From Tragulus kanchil (Eukaryota; Chordata; Mammalia; Artiodactyla; Tragulidae), in NCBI GenBank assembly GCA_022376925.1, contig JAIOJX010000026.1:203274400-203338399 (forward strand): a stretch of DNA of 64,000 bases. Direction: 5' to 3'. Made by a program: the position numbers and the translations under genes. Shown in pieces: positions 54,137 to 64,000 of the stretch. A model generated the notes under the pieces. The model was given only the letters and a program-made list of their open reading frames with translations, did no database searches and had not been told where the DNA came from. Numbering within the stretch: position 1 is the stretch's first letter; every line of letters starts with the position of its first letter.

Positions 54137-56459
54137 TTTTACATATATATGTACAGTAGGCTCTTGAACAACATAGGTTTGAACCATGTAGGTCCACTTA
54201 CATGCAGTTTTTTTTTTTTCAGCAAATATTTGGAACTTTTTTTTGAAATTTGCAATAATTTGAAAAAACTCATAGACTAACCATATAGCCTAGACATACT
54301 GAAAGAAATATCCTGCAGTTAGGTATATCATGAATCCATAAAGTATAACTAGATACTGGACTTTTTGTCAGCTAATACCATAAGATACACACAAATCTAT
54401 TACAGTAAGTTAAACCTGATGCACACACAGACCATCATGGCACCATTCACAATGAAGAGAAATGTATACAAATGTAAAGATACAGTATTAAACTGTATCT
54501 GAAAAAATGAACTATAGTTCACATTGTACTGCTGTAATAGTTCTGTAGCCCCCTCCTGTTACTATTCTGGTAAGCTCAAATGTTGCAATATATGCTTGAA
54601 ATGCTGAGTGATGGGAATCATCTCCTTGTGAGCAGTCTGTTTCTCTGGCAAACTGCATATTGCAGTTAAAAAAACCCAATCTCTTGCAGTTCTCATATAT
54701 TTTGTGCTGTGTTTACTGCAATACCAAACACCTTAAATAACACATACACGAACAACAAAAAAAGCTAATTTCTTGACATGCGCCACAACTTGAAGTCAGC
54801 AGCTGTGCCTGCCTTCCATCTCAAGATAAATTATGGACCCATGTAAAAAAGAAAAGGAAATTTGTGAAACCATGGCCACAGCAGGCTCCAAAACATTGTT
54901 CTTTTTCAGAAATAACTTTTTATCTCATATGGAAAATCCAACTTCAATGTGGGTGCAGAATTGCTCTAAGAAAGGCATACCTATAGACTCTAATACGATT
55001 TGAGAAAAATGGCAGGCATTGTAACACAAAAGGAAGGTGAAGGAGCTAAAGCTGGTGGAATTAATGTCAGCAATGATGGTGTGATAATTTTAGAAAGAGG
55101 TTTGGCTTTAAAAGTGTCATGACAACAGGAAAAGTTGCTTCACTGACCAAGATGCAGCAGATGAGTTCCGAGACACCATAAAGAAAATCTGCTGAACAGA
55201 TTTCTACTCTAGATGAAAGTGCCCTATTCTGGTGGGAAAAAAAAAAATGCTACCAAAGACATTTGTTAATAAGGAGGAGAAGCCAGCACTGGGATTTAAG
55301 GCAGGAAGGGCCAGTAGCCCAAATTTTACATATATATGTACAGTAGGCTCTTGAACAACATAGGTTTGAACCATGTAGGTCCACTTACATTTGCAATAAT
55401 TTTGAAAAAAAACTCATAGACTAACCATATAGCCTAGACATACTGAAAGAAATATCCTGCAGTTAGGTATATCATGAATCCATAAAGTATAACTAGATAC
55501 TGGACTTTTTGTCAGCTAATACCATAAGATACACACAAATCTATTACAGTAAGTTAAACCTGATGCACACACAGACCATCATGGCACCATTCACAATGAA
55601 GAGAAATGTATACAAATGTAAAGATACAGTATTAAACTGTATCTGAAAAAATGAACTATAGTTCACATTGTACTGCTGTAATAGTTCTGTAGCCCCCTCC
55701 TGTTACTATTCTGGTAAGCTCAAATGTTGCAATATATGCTTGAAATGCTGAGTGATGGGAATCATCTCCTTGTGAGCAGTCTGTTTCTCTGGCAAACTGC
55801 ATATTGCAGTTAAAAAAACCCAATCTCTTGCAGTTCTCATATATTTTGTGCTGTGTTTACTGCAATACCAAACACCTTAAATAACACATACACGAACAAC
55901 AAAAAAAGCTAATTTCTTGACATGCGCCACAACTTGAAGTCAGCAGCTGTGCCTGCCTTCCATCTCAAGATAAATTATGGACCCATGTAAAAAAGAAAAG
56001 GAAATTTGTGAAACCATGGCCACAGCAGGCTCCAAAACATTGTTCTTTTTCAGAAATAACTTTTTATCTCATATGGAAAATCCAACTTCAATGTGGGTGC
56101 AGAATTGCTCTAAGAAAGGCATACCTATAGACTCTAATACGATTTGAGAAAAATGGCAGGCATTGTAACACAAAAGGAAGGTGAAGGAGCTAAAGCTGGT
56201 GGAATTAATGTCAGCAATGATGGTGTGATAATTTTAGAAAGAGGTTTGGCTTTAAAAGTGTCATGACAACAGGAAAAGTTGCTTCACTGACCAAGATGCA
56301 GCAGATGAGTTCCGAGAAACCATAAAGAAAATCTGCTGAACAGATTTCTACTCTAGATGAAAGTGCCCTATTCTGGTGGGAAAAAAAAAAATGCTACCAA
56401 AGACATTTGTTAATAAGGAGGAGAAGCCAGCACTGGGATTTAAGGCAGGAAGGGCCAGT
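54137..56459 (+). repeat. Direct duplication D16 (54137-55316 / 55324-56459), inside Tigger
   Basis: Spacing 1187 nt at the left end, 1141 nt afterwards, because the right copy lacks about 46 nt covering the poly(T) tract at 54207-54219. The left copy ends GGGCCAGTAGCCCAAA where the right copy continues GGGCCAGTCTAATAAC. Confidence 0.95.
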
Positions 56460-57265
56460 CTAATAACACAGATTTGTGCAAATGTGGCCAGATTTATGAT
56501 AAGGATTGCCCTTATATATAAAACTGCTAACCCCAAGCCTAGAAAGGATAAATATCGACTGCCAGTCTTCTGACTGTATAAGAAGACTCGACAATGGGGA
56601 CATTTTTTCTAGATTGGTTCTCTTGATGATTTGTCCCTGAAGTCTGAAGTACCATGTTAGTAAGGGATTGCTTTTTTTTGTTGTTTTTAGGGATTGCCTT
56701 TTAAAGTTCTTTTGATATTGGACAATGCTCCTAGCTACCCAGAACCCCATGTGTTCAACACTGAAGGTACTGCAAAGTGTTCTACTTTCTCTTAAACAAA
56801 ACATCTCCAATTCAGTGTCTAGAACAGGGGGGTCTTAGGGCTCTTGAAGGCTCATTATACATAGTATTCTACAGAAAGAATTGTCAGTGCTGTGGAAGAG
56901 AACCTTAGCTTGGAACACGGTGAATATCTTAAAGGACCATGCCATTGAAAATGCCATCACTAGTATAGGAAAAGACTTGAAAGCCATGAAGCCAATAACA
57001 ATAAATTTCTGACGGAGAAATCTGTGTCCAGATTTTGTACATGATGTCACAGGATGTACCACAGAGCCAACCAAGATGAAAGAGATGGTGGTACAGCAAA
57101 GAAAGGTGGAGACAAAGGGTTTCAAGATACAAATAATAGACAAATTCGAGTGCTAATAGACACATCACACCAGAGGGATTAACAGGGGACAGCTTGATGG
57201 AGATGAGAGCTTCTGAAGCAATGTCAGACAACAAGGAAGGAGGAGGAGTATCAGAAAACAAACTG
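55000..57265 (+). pseudogene. Decayed Tigger transposase, first part
   Basis: Recognised in shifting frames on the plus strand: FKSVMTTGKVAS, LDESALFWWEKK (first DDE-region Asp), NKEEKPALGFKAGRAS, KPRKDKYRLPVF, ILLD-type segment reading DNAPSYPEPHVFNTEG (second Asp region), then LCPDFVHDVTGCTTEPTK and SENKL. Many frameshifts and stops; no functional product. The 100-116-codon minus-strand frames here are antisense shadows. Duplications D16 and D17 repeat parts of it. Confidence 0.8.
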
Positions 57266-58512
57266 TACACTCTCTACTATACATTATAGCAAGATCCTTT
57301 GTGACTCACCTCTTAGAGTAATGGAAATAGAAACAAAAATAAACAAAATTAAACTTCAAAGCTTTTTCACAGAAAGGGAAACAATAAACAAGATTAAAAG
57401 ACAGCCTCAGAACAAGAGAAAATCTGCTGAACAGATTTCTACTCTAGATGAAAGTGCCCTATTCTGGTGGGAAAAAAAAAAATGCTACCAAAGACATTTG
57501 TTAATAAGGAGGAGAAGCCAGCACTGGGATTTAAGGCAGGAAGGGCCAGTCTAATAACACAGATTTGTGCAAATGTGGCCAGATTTATGATAAGGATTGC
57601 CCTTATATATAAAACTGCTAACCCCAAGCCTAGAAAGGATAAATATCGACTGCCAGTCTTCTGACTGTATAAGAAGACTCGACAATGGGGACATTTTTTC
57701 TAGATTGGTTCTCTTGATGATTTGTCCCTGAAGTCTGAAGTACCATGTTAGTAAGGGATTGCTTTTTTTTGTTGTTTTTAGGGATTGCCTTTTAAAGTTC
57801 TTTTGATATTGGACAATGCTCCTAGCTACCCAGAACCCCATGTGTTCAACACTGAAGGTACTGCAAAGTGTTCTACTTTCTCTTAAACAAAACATCTCCA
57901 ATTCAGTGTCTAGAACAGGGGGGTCTTAGGGCTCTTGAAGGCTCATTATACATAGTATTCTACAGAAAGAATTGTCAGTGCTGTGGAAGAGAACCTTAGC
58001 TTGGAACACGGTGAATATCTTAAAGGACCATGCCATTGAAAATGCCATCACTAGTATAGGAAAAGACTTGAAAGCCATGAAGCCAATAACAATAAATTTC
58101 TGACGGAGAAATCTGTGTCCAGATTTTGTACATGATGTCACAGGATGTACCACAGAGCCGACCAAGATGAAAGAGATGGTGGTACAGCAAAGAAAGGTGG
58201 AGACAAAGGGTTTCAAGATACAAATAATAGACAAATTCGAGTGCTAATAGACACATCACACCAGAGGGATTAACAGGGGACAGCTTGATGGAGATGAGAG
58301 CTTCTGAAGCAATGTCAGACAACAAGGAAGGAGGAGGAGTATCAGAAAACAAACTGTACACTCTCTACTATACATTATAGCAAGATCCTTTGTGACTCAC
58401 CTCTTAGAGTAATGGAAATAGAAACAAAAATAAACAAAATTAAACTTCAAAGCTTTTTCACAGAAAGGGAAACAATAAACAAGATTAAAAGACAGCCCTC
58501 AGAACAAGAGAA
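56327..58512 (+). repeat. Direct duplication D17 (56327-57417 / 57418-58512), Tigger plus L1 start
   Basis: Spacing 1091 nt. One substitution is GAGCCAACC (57082 area) versus GAGCCGACC (58156 area); CAGCCTCAG versus CAGCCCTCAG differs by a base next to the junction. The start of this unit (AAATCTGCTGAACAG...) is present three times: about 55190, 56327 and 57418. Confidence 0.95.
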
Positions 58513-60432
58513 AATTGCAAATGAAACAACTGACAAAGGATTAATCTCCAGAAAATATAAGCACCTCATACAGTTCAATATTAGGAAAACAAACAGCCCA
58601 ATCAAAAATGGGCAGAAGACTTAAACAGACGTTTCTCCAAGGAAGACATACAAATGGCCAATAAACACACAAAAAGATGCTCAATGCCACTAATTATTAG
58701 AGAAAGATAAGCCAAAATTACAATGAGGTATTACTTCACACCAGTCAGAATGGCCATCATGAAAAACTCTACAAACAATAAATGCTGGAGAGGATGTGGA
58801 AGAAAAGGAACCTTCCTACCCGGTCTGTGTGAGGAAGTGTAAACTGACACAGTAACTATGGAGAACAGTAGGAGATCCCTGAAAAAAACCCTAGGAATAA
58901 ATCTACCATATGACCCAGCAGCCTCATTACTGGGTGTATACTCAGAACACCAAAATTGGAAAAGATGTATGTATCCCAATGTTCATAATAGCACTGTTTA
59001 TAGTAGCCAGGGCATGGAAATAACCTAGATGTCCATCGACAGATGCATGGATAAATAAGATGTGCTATATATACACAATGGAACATTACTCAGCCATAAA
59101 AATAACAAATTTGAGTCAATTCTAGTGAGGTGGATGAATGTGAAGTAAGTCAAAAAAAGAAAAACAAATATAGTATATTAAGTATACGTAATATAAATAA
59201 ATATAGTATATATATTCTATACTATATATATATATATATATATATATACTCTATAGTATATATAGAATTTAGAAAAATTATATTGAGGAACCTATTCGCA
59301 AGAAAGGAATGGAGACGCTGATGTAGAGGATGGACTTGTGAACACAGTAGAGGAAGGAGAGTGGGAGAAATGGAGAAAGTGGCACCAACATGTACACTCT
59401 CTACTATACATTATAGCAAGATCCTTTGTGACTCACCTCTTAGAGTAATGGAAATAGAAACAAAAATAAACAAAATTAAACTTCAAAGCTTTTTCACAGA
59501 AAGGGAAACAATAAACAAGATTAAAAGACAGCCTCAGAACAAGAGAAAATTGCAAATGAAACAACTGACAAAGGATTAATCTCCAGAAAATATAAGCACC
59601 TCATACAGTTCAATATTAGGAAAACAAACAGCCCAATCAAAAAATGGGCAGAAGACTTAAACAGACGTTTCTCCAAGGAAGACATACAAATGGCCAATAA
59701 ACACACAAAAAGATGCTCAATGCCACTAATTATTAGAGAAAGATAAGCCAAAATTACAATGAGGTATTACTTCACACCAGTCAGAATGGCCATCATGAAA
59801 AACTCTACAAACAATAAATGCTGGAGAGGATGTGGAAGAAAAGGAACCTTCCTACCCGGTCTGTGTGAGGAAGTGTAAACTGACACAGTAACTATGGAGA
59901 ACAGTAGGAGATCCCTGAAAAAAACCCTAGGAATAAATCTACCATATGACCCAGCAGCCTCATTACTGGGTGTATACTCAGAACACCAAAACTGGAAAAG
60001 ATGTATGTATCCCAATGTTCATAATAGCACTGTTTATAGTAGCCAGGGCATGGAAATAACCTAGATGTCCATCGACAGATGCATGGATAAATAAGATGTG
60101 CTATATATACACAATGGAACATTACTCAGCCATAAAAATAACAAATTTGAGTCAATTCTAGTGAGGTGGATGAATGTGAAGTAAGTCAAAAAAAGAAAAA
60201 CAAATATAGTATATTAAGTATACGTAATATAAATAAATATAGTATATATATTCTATACTATATATATATATATATATATATATACTCTATAGTATATATA
60301 GAATTTAGAAAAATTATATTGAGGAACCTATTCGCAAGAAAGGAATGGAGACGCTGATGTAGAGGATGGACTTGTGAACACAGTAGAGGAAGGAGAGTGG
60401 GAGAAATGGAGAAAGTGGCACCAACATGTACA
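58355..60432 (+). repeat. Direct duplication D18 (58355-59390 / 59391-60432), inside the L1
   Basis: Spacing 1036 nt, directly abutting. Includes a TA microsatellite in each copy. Differences seen: AAAAATGGGC versus AAAAAATGGGC, and AAAATTGG versus AAAACTGG. Confidence 0.95.
59220..59262. repeat. (TA)n microsatellite
   Basis: TA tract within the L1, repeated near 60256-60298 by D18. Confidence 0.9.
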
Positions 60433-60670
60433 CACCATTTGGTGTAAATGGCCAGCTGGTGCGAGGTGGCCGGGTAGCACTGGAAGCCCAGTCTGGCACT
60501 CTGTGATGACCTGGAGGGATAGGATGAGGAGAGGGGAAGGAGACTAGCAAGGGAGGGATGTATGTATAATTGTGGCTGATTTATGCTGTTGTATGGCAGA
60601 AACCAACACAACATTGTAAAAATTTTTTAAATATATTTAAATAAAAAAACGAAAAAAAGAAAACCAACTG

Positions 60671-61250
60671 ATGTTAGACAATGACAGAAGTGTTCCATTA
60701 TTGAAAACTGCTTTTCCATGACATGGACACTTCTATAATGTGGGCACTGAAACTAAACCAAACAGTGGAAGGACTGGTACCACACAAAAACATTTGTATA
60801 TGTGTGTGTGTCTGTTAGTCACTCAGTTGTGTCTGATTCTTTGAAACTCCATGGACTGTAGCCCACCAGGCTCCTCTCTGCCCTTGGCATTCTCCAGGCA
60901 AGAATACTGGAGATGGTTGCCATGTCCTCCTCCAGGGATCTTCCTGACCCAGGGATCGAACCTGGGTCTCCTGCATTGCAGGCAGATTCTTTACCATTTG
61001 AGTCACCAGGGAAGTCCCAGAAGCATTTTGAAAGAAATGAAAAAGCAAAAGAATCAGACAGAAAAATTATGATGCACTTCTATAAAGTTACAGGGAGTGT
61101 GCCTGTCTCTCCACTTCCTTTTCCACCTCTTCCTCCTCTTCCCGCTCTGTCACCTAGTGAGACCGCAAGACCTACCCCTCCTCAGCATACCCACTGTGAA
61201 GAGGACAAGGGCAATGACCTTTACGACGATCCACTTCCATGTTATGAATA
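60671..61250 (+). pseudogene. Decayed Tigger transposase, C-terminal part
   Basis: Resumes after the L1 with QLMLDNDRSVPLLKTAF and TVEGLVPHKN. After the SINE at 60812-61018 it continues as FERNEKAKESDRKIMMHFYK and ends in a Pro-rich tail (FPPLPPLPALSPSETARPTP) and HCEEDKGNDLYDDPLPCYE, then stop. The layout shows that L1 and SINE landed in coding sequence of an already old transposon. Confidence 0.75.
60812..61018 (-). repeat. Bov-tA SINE inside Tigger
   Basis: Antisense Bov-tA from CTGTTAGTCACTCAGTTGTG to GAGTCACCAGGGAAGTCC. Flanked by a (GT)n stretch at 60800-60811 and by similar ACATTT/GCATTTT ends that may be its target-site duplication. Confidence 0.9.
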
Positions 61251-61937
61251 GTAACCATCATGACAGATCCTTAGTAAACTTGCCTGTTGTGTATGTGTGT
61301 TGTTTCATGTGAAAATCTAGTAACTGCATGGTAAGATATGTGTGACACATTTTTGTTCTATAAGCATCATTGCCCAAGTAGTTGCTGTGTACAACACCAT
61401 GTGCAAAGACTTGTATTGTGGTGGACAGCTTGTCCTTACATGCGCATAAGGTGAAAGACATATGAAATTAAGAGTGTGTTAGTTTTCTTACTGTTTTATA
61501 ACTTTTCTTTGAAAGAATTACATGACCGTATGTATGACCCTCTCTCTGGTACCTAGAGAAACTTCCTATCAGCTAATCATCACAGGTAAGTATATTTTTC
61601 TTTTTTAATACAACAATGCCTCTAAAACTGTATTAGGAATATGACTGTAATACTGTGTCATAAAAATCTTATAATGATTCATTCATTAGTGTATAGGCTA
61701 GGCTATCATCATGTAATCACACTGCTGCTCTGTTATTAGCGCATGAATCATTATGTCTGTAAATAAATGCATGTTTCTTTTTCACATTATCTTCTCACAT
61801 TTGACGTCTAGTGTTAGTAATACTTAGCACATTTCCAGTATTTTGTACCAGGTAAGACATTCCTGACTTAGGCACTGACAATTCATCTTATAATCAGGTG
61901 ACAAATTTCTGGTACTGAAAAATACAGTGCGTGAGTG

Positions 61938-62155
61938 TGTACTAAATCACTTCAGTCATGTCCAGTTCTTTGCGACCCCATGGACTATAGCCTGCCAGGC
62001 TCCTCTGTCCATGAGATTCTCCAAATAAGAATACTGGAGTGGGCTGCCATGCCCTCCTCCAGGGGGTCCCCGGCGCAGGGGTTGCACTCACTTCACTTAT
62101 GTCTCCTAAACTGACAGGAGGGTTCTTTACCACTGGTGACACTTGAGAAGGCTGG
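61938..62155 (-). repeat. Bov-tA SINE inside the Tigger 3' region
   Basis: Antisense Bov-tA: TGTACTAAATCACTTCAGTC ... CCATGGACTATAGCCTGCCAG ... CTCCAGGGGGTCCCCGG ... TTTACCACTGGTGACACTTG. More diverged than its neighbour at 60.8 kb. Confidence 0.85.
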
Positions 62156-62392
62156 TAAATATAGTACTTTCTTACTTATGACTTTCATAATAACATTTTA
62201 TTTTCTCTAGCTTACTTTAGTGTAAGAATACAGTATACAATACATCAATGTGCAAAATATCGGGTTACTATTCATGTTATCAGTACGACTTCTAGTCAAC
62301 AGTAGGCTATTTGTACGTAAGGCATCAAAGGTTGTTCAGATTTTTGACTGCAGGGTTGGCCAGCAACCCTCACCATTATCAAGGTTCAACTG

Positions 62393-63225
62393 TACTATAT
62401 TTAGATGAAACTATTCACATATGCTTATGTGTCCATAAGCACACATACTGTGAGGAACCATGAAGGACATTAAACATTTTCCATGTTATTACTTTTTTCC
62501 ACTATGGTTTACTACAGGATACTGACTATAGTTCCCTGTGTTATACAGTAGGGCCTTGTTGTTTAGACATATTAGGTTAAGAGTTTGCATCTGTTAGTCT
62601 CAATTTTCAGTCCATCCCTCCCTGCCCCACCTCTTGGCAACAAAGTCTGTGCTCTGTCACTATGATTTTTGAGACTTGTAAATTCTGCATTCATTTCAAT
62701 TTACATGTGCCACAATGATTCTCTAGTCATTCTGTTTTCTACAACATTGAGTTGAGTATCGCACATTATGAGATGAAAGAGCACATACATTTCTTGATAA
62801 AACATATAATTTCCCCCAAATGCAGTTTCTCAACATTCAGATTTCCTTGAAACTAAATAAAACATTTATTGAATGTTTACTCTGCAGCAGGCCATGTGCT
62901 AGGCAGTAACACATTTAGCTCTTCTCACCAAATTATGAAGTTATTACTCACCCCATTTTAAGGTAACTGAGGCTCCCAAAGCCTAAAAAAACCACTCAAG
63001 GTCACATGCATAGTAGGAAGCTGAGCTAGAATTTAAGCTCAAGTCCCTTTTCCCTCCAAACTCAGAATGCTCTAACCGTCATGCCCAGAGGGATGGTAAC
63101 CCGCATGCTGCCATCGGAATAGCCTCCAAAGCATGGTTCAGACACTTGATGCATTCTGACTACGCTCTGGCAAATCATGTTATTTTTCCTTAGGTGACAT
63201 ACTCGTAAGTCAATACTTCATACTG
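62393..63225 (-). other. EYA4 intron with an old SINE
   Basis: L1-like antisense or unique sequence up to 62.85 kb (CTATAGTTCCCTGTGTTATAC near 62530 is a common L1 3'UTR phrase), then the MIR at 62.86-63.07 kb. No exon. Confidence 0.5.
62860..63070 (+). repeat. MIR-type SINE
   Basis: TTATTGAATGTTTACTCTG ... GGCCATGTGCTAGGCAG ... ACCCCATTTTAAGGTAACTG ... CTCAAGGTCACATGCATAG ... AGCTAGAATTTAAGC: the full MIR core and tail order. Confidence 0.75.
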
Positions 63226-63440
63226 CTCTTGTCGTTAAGTTTCTAAGTCCTAGCTGACTCTTGGGGAACCCACTGGACTGCAGCCTGCCAGACTCCTCTG
63301 TCCATGGGAGTCTCGAGGCAAGAATACTAGAGTGGATTGCCATTTTCTTCTCCAGGGGATCTTCCTGACCCAGGGATAGAACCCACATCTCCTGAATTTG
63401 GCAGGCTGATTCTTACCACTGAACCACCAGGGAAGTCCCA
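63226..63440 (-). repeat. Bov-tA SINE
   Basis: Antisense Bov-tA from GTCGTTAAGTTTCTAAGTCC to GAACCACCAGGGAAGTCCC. Confidence 0.88.
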
Positions 63441-64000
63441 CTTATCTTTATGACAACCTCATCATTCAACATCTAGCTCGTGCTATTTTGGGAGCCTTTC
63501 CAGGAAAGTATGTGTAGACTGTTGCACGTAAAAGTGACCAGCGGATTTATCCCGATGAGTGCATCATTTCTCCAGTGCTGCTCTTACAGAAGGCGTCTAA
63601 AATGAGCAAGTGGTTTTGGGAGCTTGAATTTCAGTTGCACAATACAACTGTTCACATATCCTTCAGTTTCCCTCCTGACTTGGGCTATTTCCTTTGCATC
63701 CTTCCTGGGGAATAACTTGAGAGAATCACAGTCACATAGCACATGACATATTCATGCTCCAAAAGAAATCAAATCCCTGAAGCACAATTTATTTAGCTTC
63801 CTTCACTCCTCCCGCTAACAAAGAGGAATGACTGCCACTTATCAGGTAAAATATGATATATAATTAATCAAGGAATAGGAATAATCTTCATAAACTCTCA
63901 CAGATGATGGATGATTCCTGGTCTGTGTCCTGCCAGATTCACAACCTCTTATTTGAGGGTTGTGTGGTGCTGAAAGGTGCACGTGCCAGCTGGTGCTCAG
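63441..64000 (-). other. EYA4 intron to window end
   Basis: No exon or repeat recognised. The window ends inside the intron upstream of the 30-codon exon. Confidence 0.55.

Larger units (their letters stand above)
52129..54247 (+). repeat. Direct duplication D15 (52129-53178 / 53179-54247), EYA4 intron
   Basis: Spacing 1050 nt. The left copy ends about 75 nt inside the Tigger element and lacks roughly 27 nt there (GAACTTTTACATAGGC versus GAACAACATAGGTTTG...). It carries a Bov-tA dimer in each copy. Confidence 0.95.
57266..60657 (+). mobile_element. 5'-truncated L1 (ORF2 3' end and 3'UTR) inside Tigger
   Basis: L1 ORF2 3' sequence (GGAAATAGAAACAAAAATAA, CAACTGACAAAGGATTAATC, GGGCAGAAGACTTAAACAGA, AATGCTGGAGAGGATGTGG, CACAATGGAACATTACTCAG), then the ruminant L1 3' end (GTGGCTGATTTATGCTG...AACACAACATTG) and an A-rich tail. 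Flanked by 13-bp target-site duplications AGAAAACAAACTG (57253-57265) and AGAAAACCAACTG (60658-60670), one mismatch. Its internal part is doubled by D17 and D18. No intact open frame. Confidence 0.85.
54154..62392 (+). mobile_element. Tigger-type (pogo/Tc1-mariner) DNA transposon, nested and dead
   Basis: The left end CAGTAGGCTCTTGAACAACA and the right end, read in reverse CAGTTGAACCTTGATAATGG, are diverged Tigger terminal inverted repeats. Each is flanked by TA, the expected target site. A decayed transposase lies between. The element is interrupted by an L1 (57266-60657), by Bov-tA SINEs (60812-61018 and 61938-62155), and by duplications D16-D18. Tiggers are old, inactive eutherian elements. 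Confidence 0.85.

Noticed and set aside
56460..58361. Minus-strand frames of 100-116 codons as new proteins
   Set aside because: They are antisense to the decayed Tigger transposase and appear twice only because of duplication D17.
58731..60122. Minus-strand 76-82-codon frames as genes
   Set aside because: They are antisense to L1 ORF2 3' sequence and are doubled by D18.
45894..64000. The EYA4 exon with the DxDxT nucleophile motif
   Set aside because: Searched for on the minus strand and not found; it is presumably further upstream, outside the window.

Overview
The window is nuclear DNA from a ruminant, most likely a bovid or close relative. Repeats typical of that group run through it: tRNA-derived Bov-tA SINEs, CHR-type SINEs, a BovB (RTE) LINE fragment and a ruminant-type L1 3' end. 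No bacterial-style operons, rRNA, tRNA or CRISPR arrays are present, and nearly all long open reading frames are chance frames or lie in repeats.

The one gene I recognise is EYA4 (eyes absent homologue 4; transcription co-factor and HAD-type protein tyrosine phosphatase), on the minus strand. The window holds its 3' half, encoding the C-terminal Eya domain. In transcript order (falling coordinates) the exons are: 30-codon exon (45736-45825), 19-codon exon (37823-37881), 53-codon exon (37555-37715), 37-codon exon (32715-32829 / 31620-31734), 40-codon exon (29154-29275 / 28052-28173), two alternative 101-nt exons (24457-24557 and 24318-24418, repeated at 23391-23491 and 23252-23352), and the terminal exon with the stop codon (18786-18866 / 17619-17699). 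A long 3'UTR follows, probably ending near 12.1 kb. Every splice site is GT-AG and all phases join into one frame. The upstream exon with the catalytic DxDxT motif is not in the window; 45.9 kb to the right end is intron. The left 12 kb is downstream of the gene.

The most unusual large-scale structure is 18 direct tandem duplications, each about 1.04-1.19 kb and near identical, all between 7.4 and 60.4 kb. They total about 20 kb, so the collapsed locus would be about 44 kb. Sequence decays at many inner junctions (indels, altered homopolymers, short filler). That fits unmerged overlapping contig ends or allelic overlaps in a draft assembly better than real tandem duplication. Five duplications repeat six distinct EYA4 coding exons: the 30-, 37- and 40-codon exons, the alternative pair and the terminal exon. 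Every coding exon in the window except the 19- and 53-codon ones is therefore present at least twice.

The most interesting biology is the mutually exclusive exon pair. Two homologous 101-nt exons are separated by only 38 nt, too short to be removed as a mammalian intron. Inclusion of both or neither would break the frame, and each carries the same catalytic Lys and Asp/Glu cluster.

From 54.15 to 62.39 kb lies a nested repeat: a Tigger-type DNA transposon with recognisable ends, split by a 5'-truncated L1 with target-site duplication and then by Bov-tA SINEs. Four of the duplications (D15-D18) overlap it.
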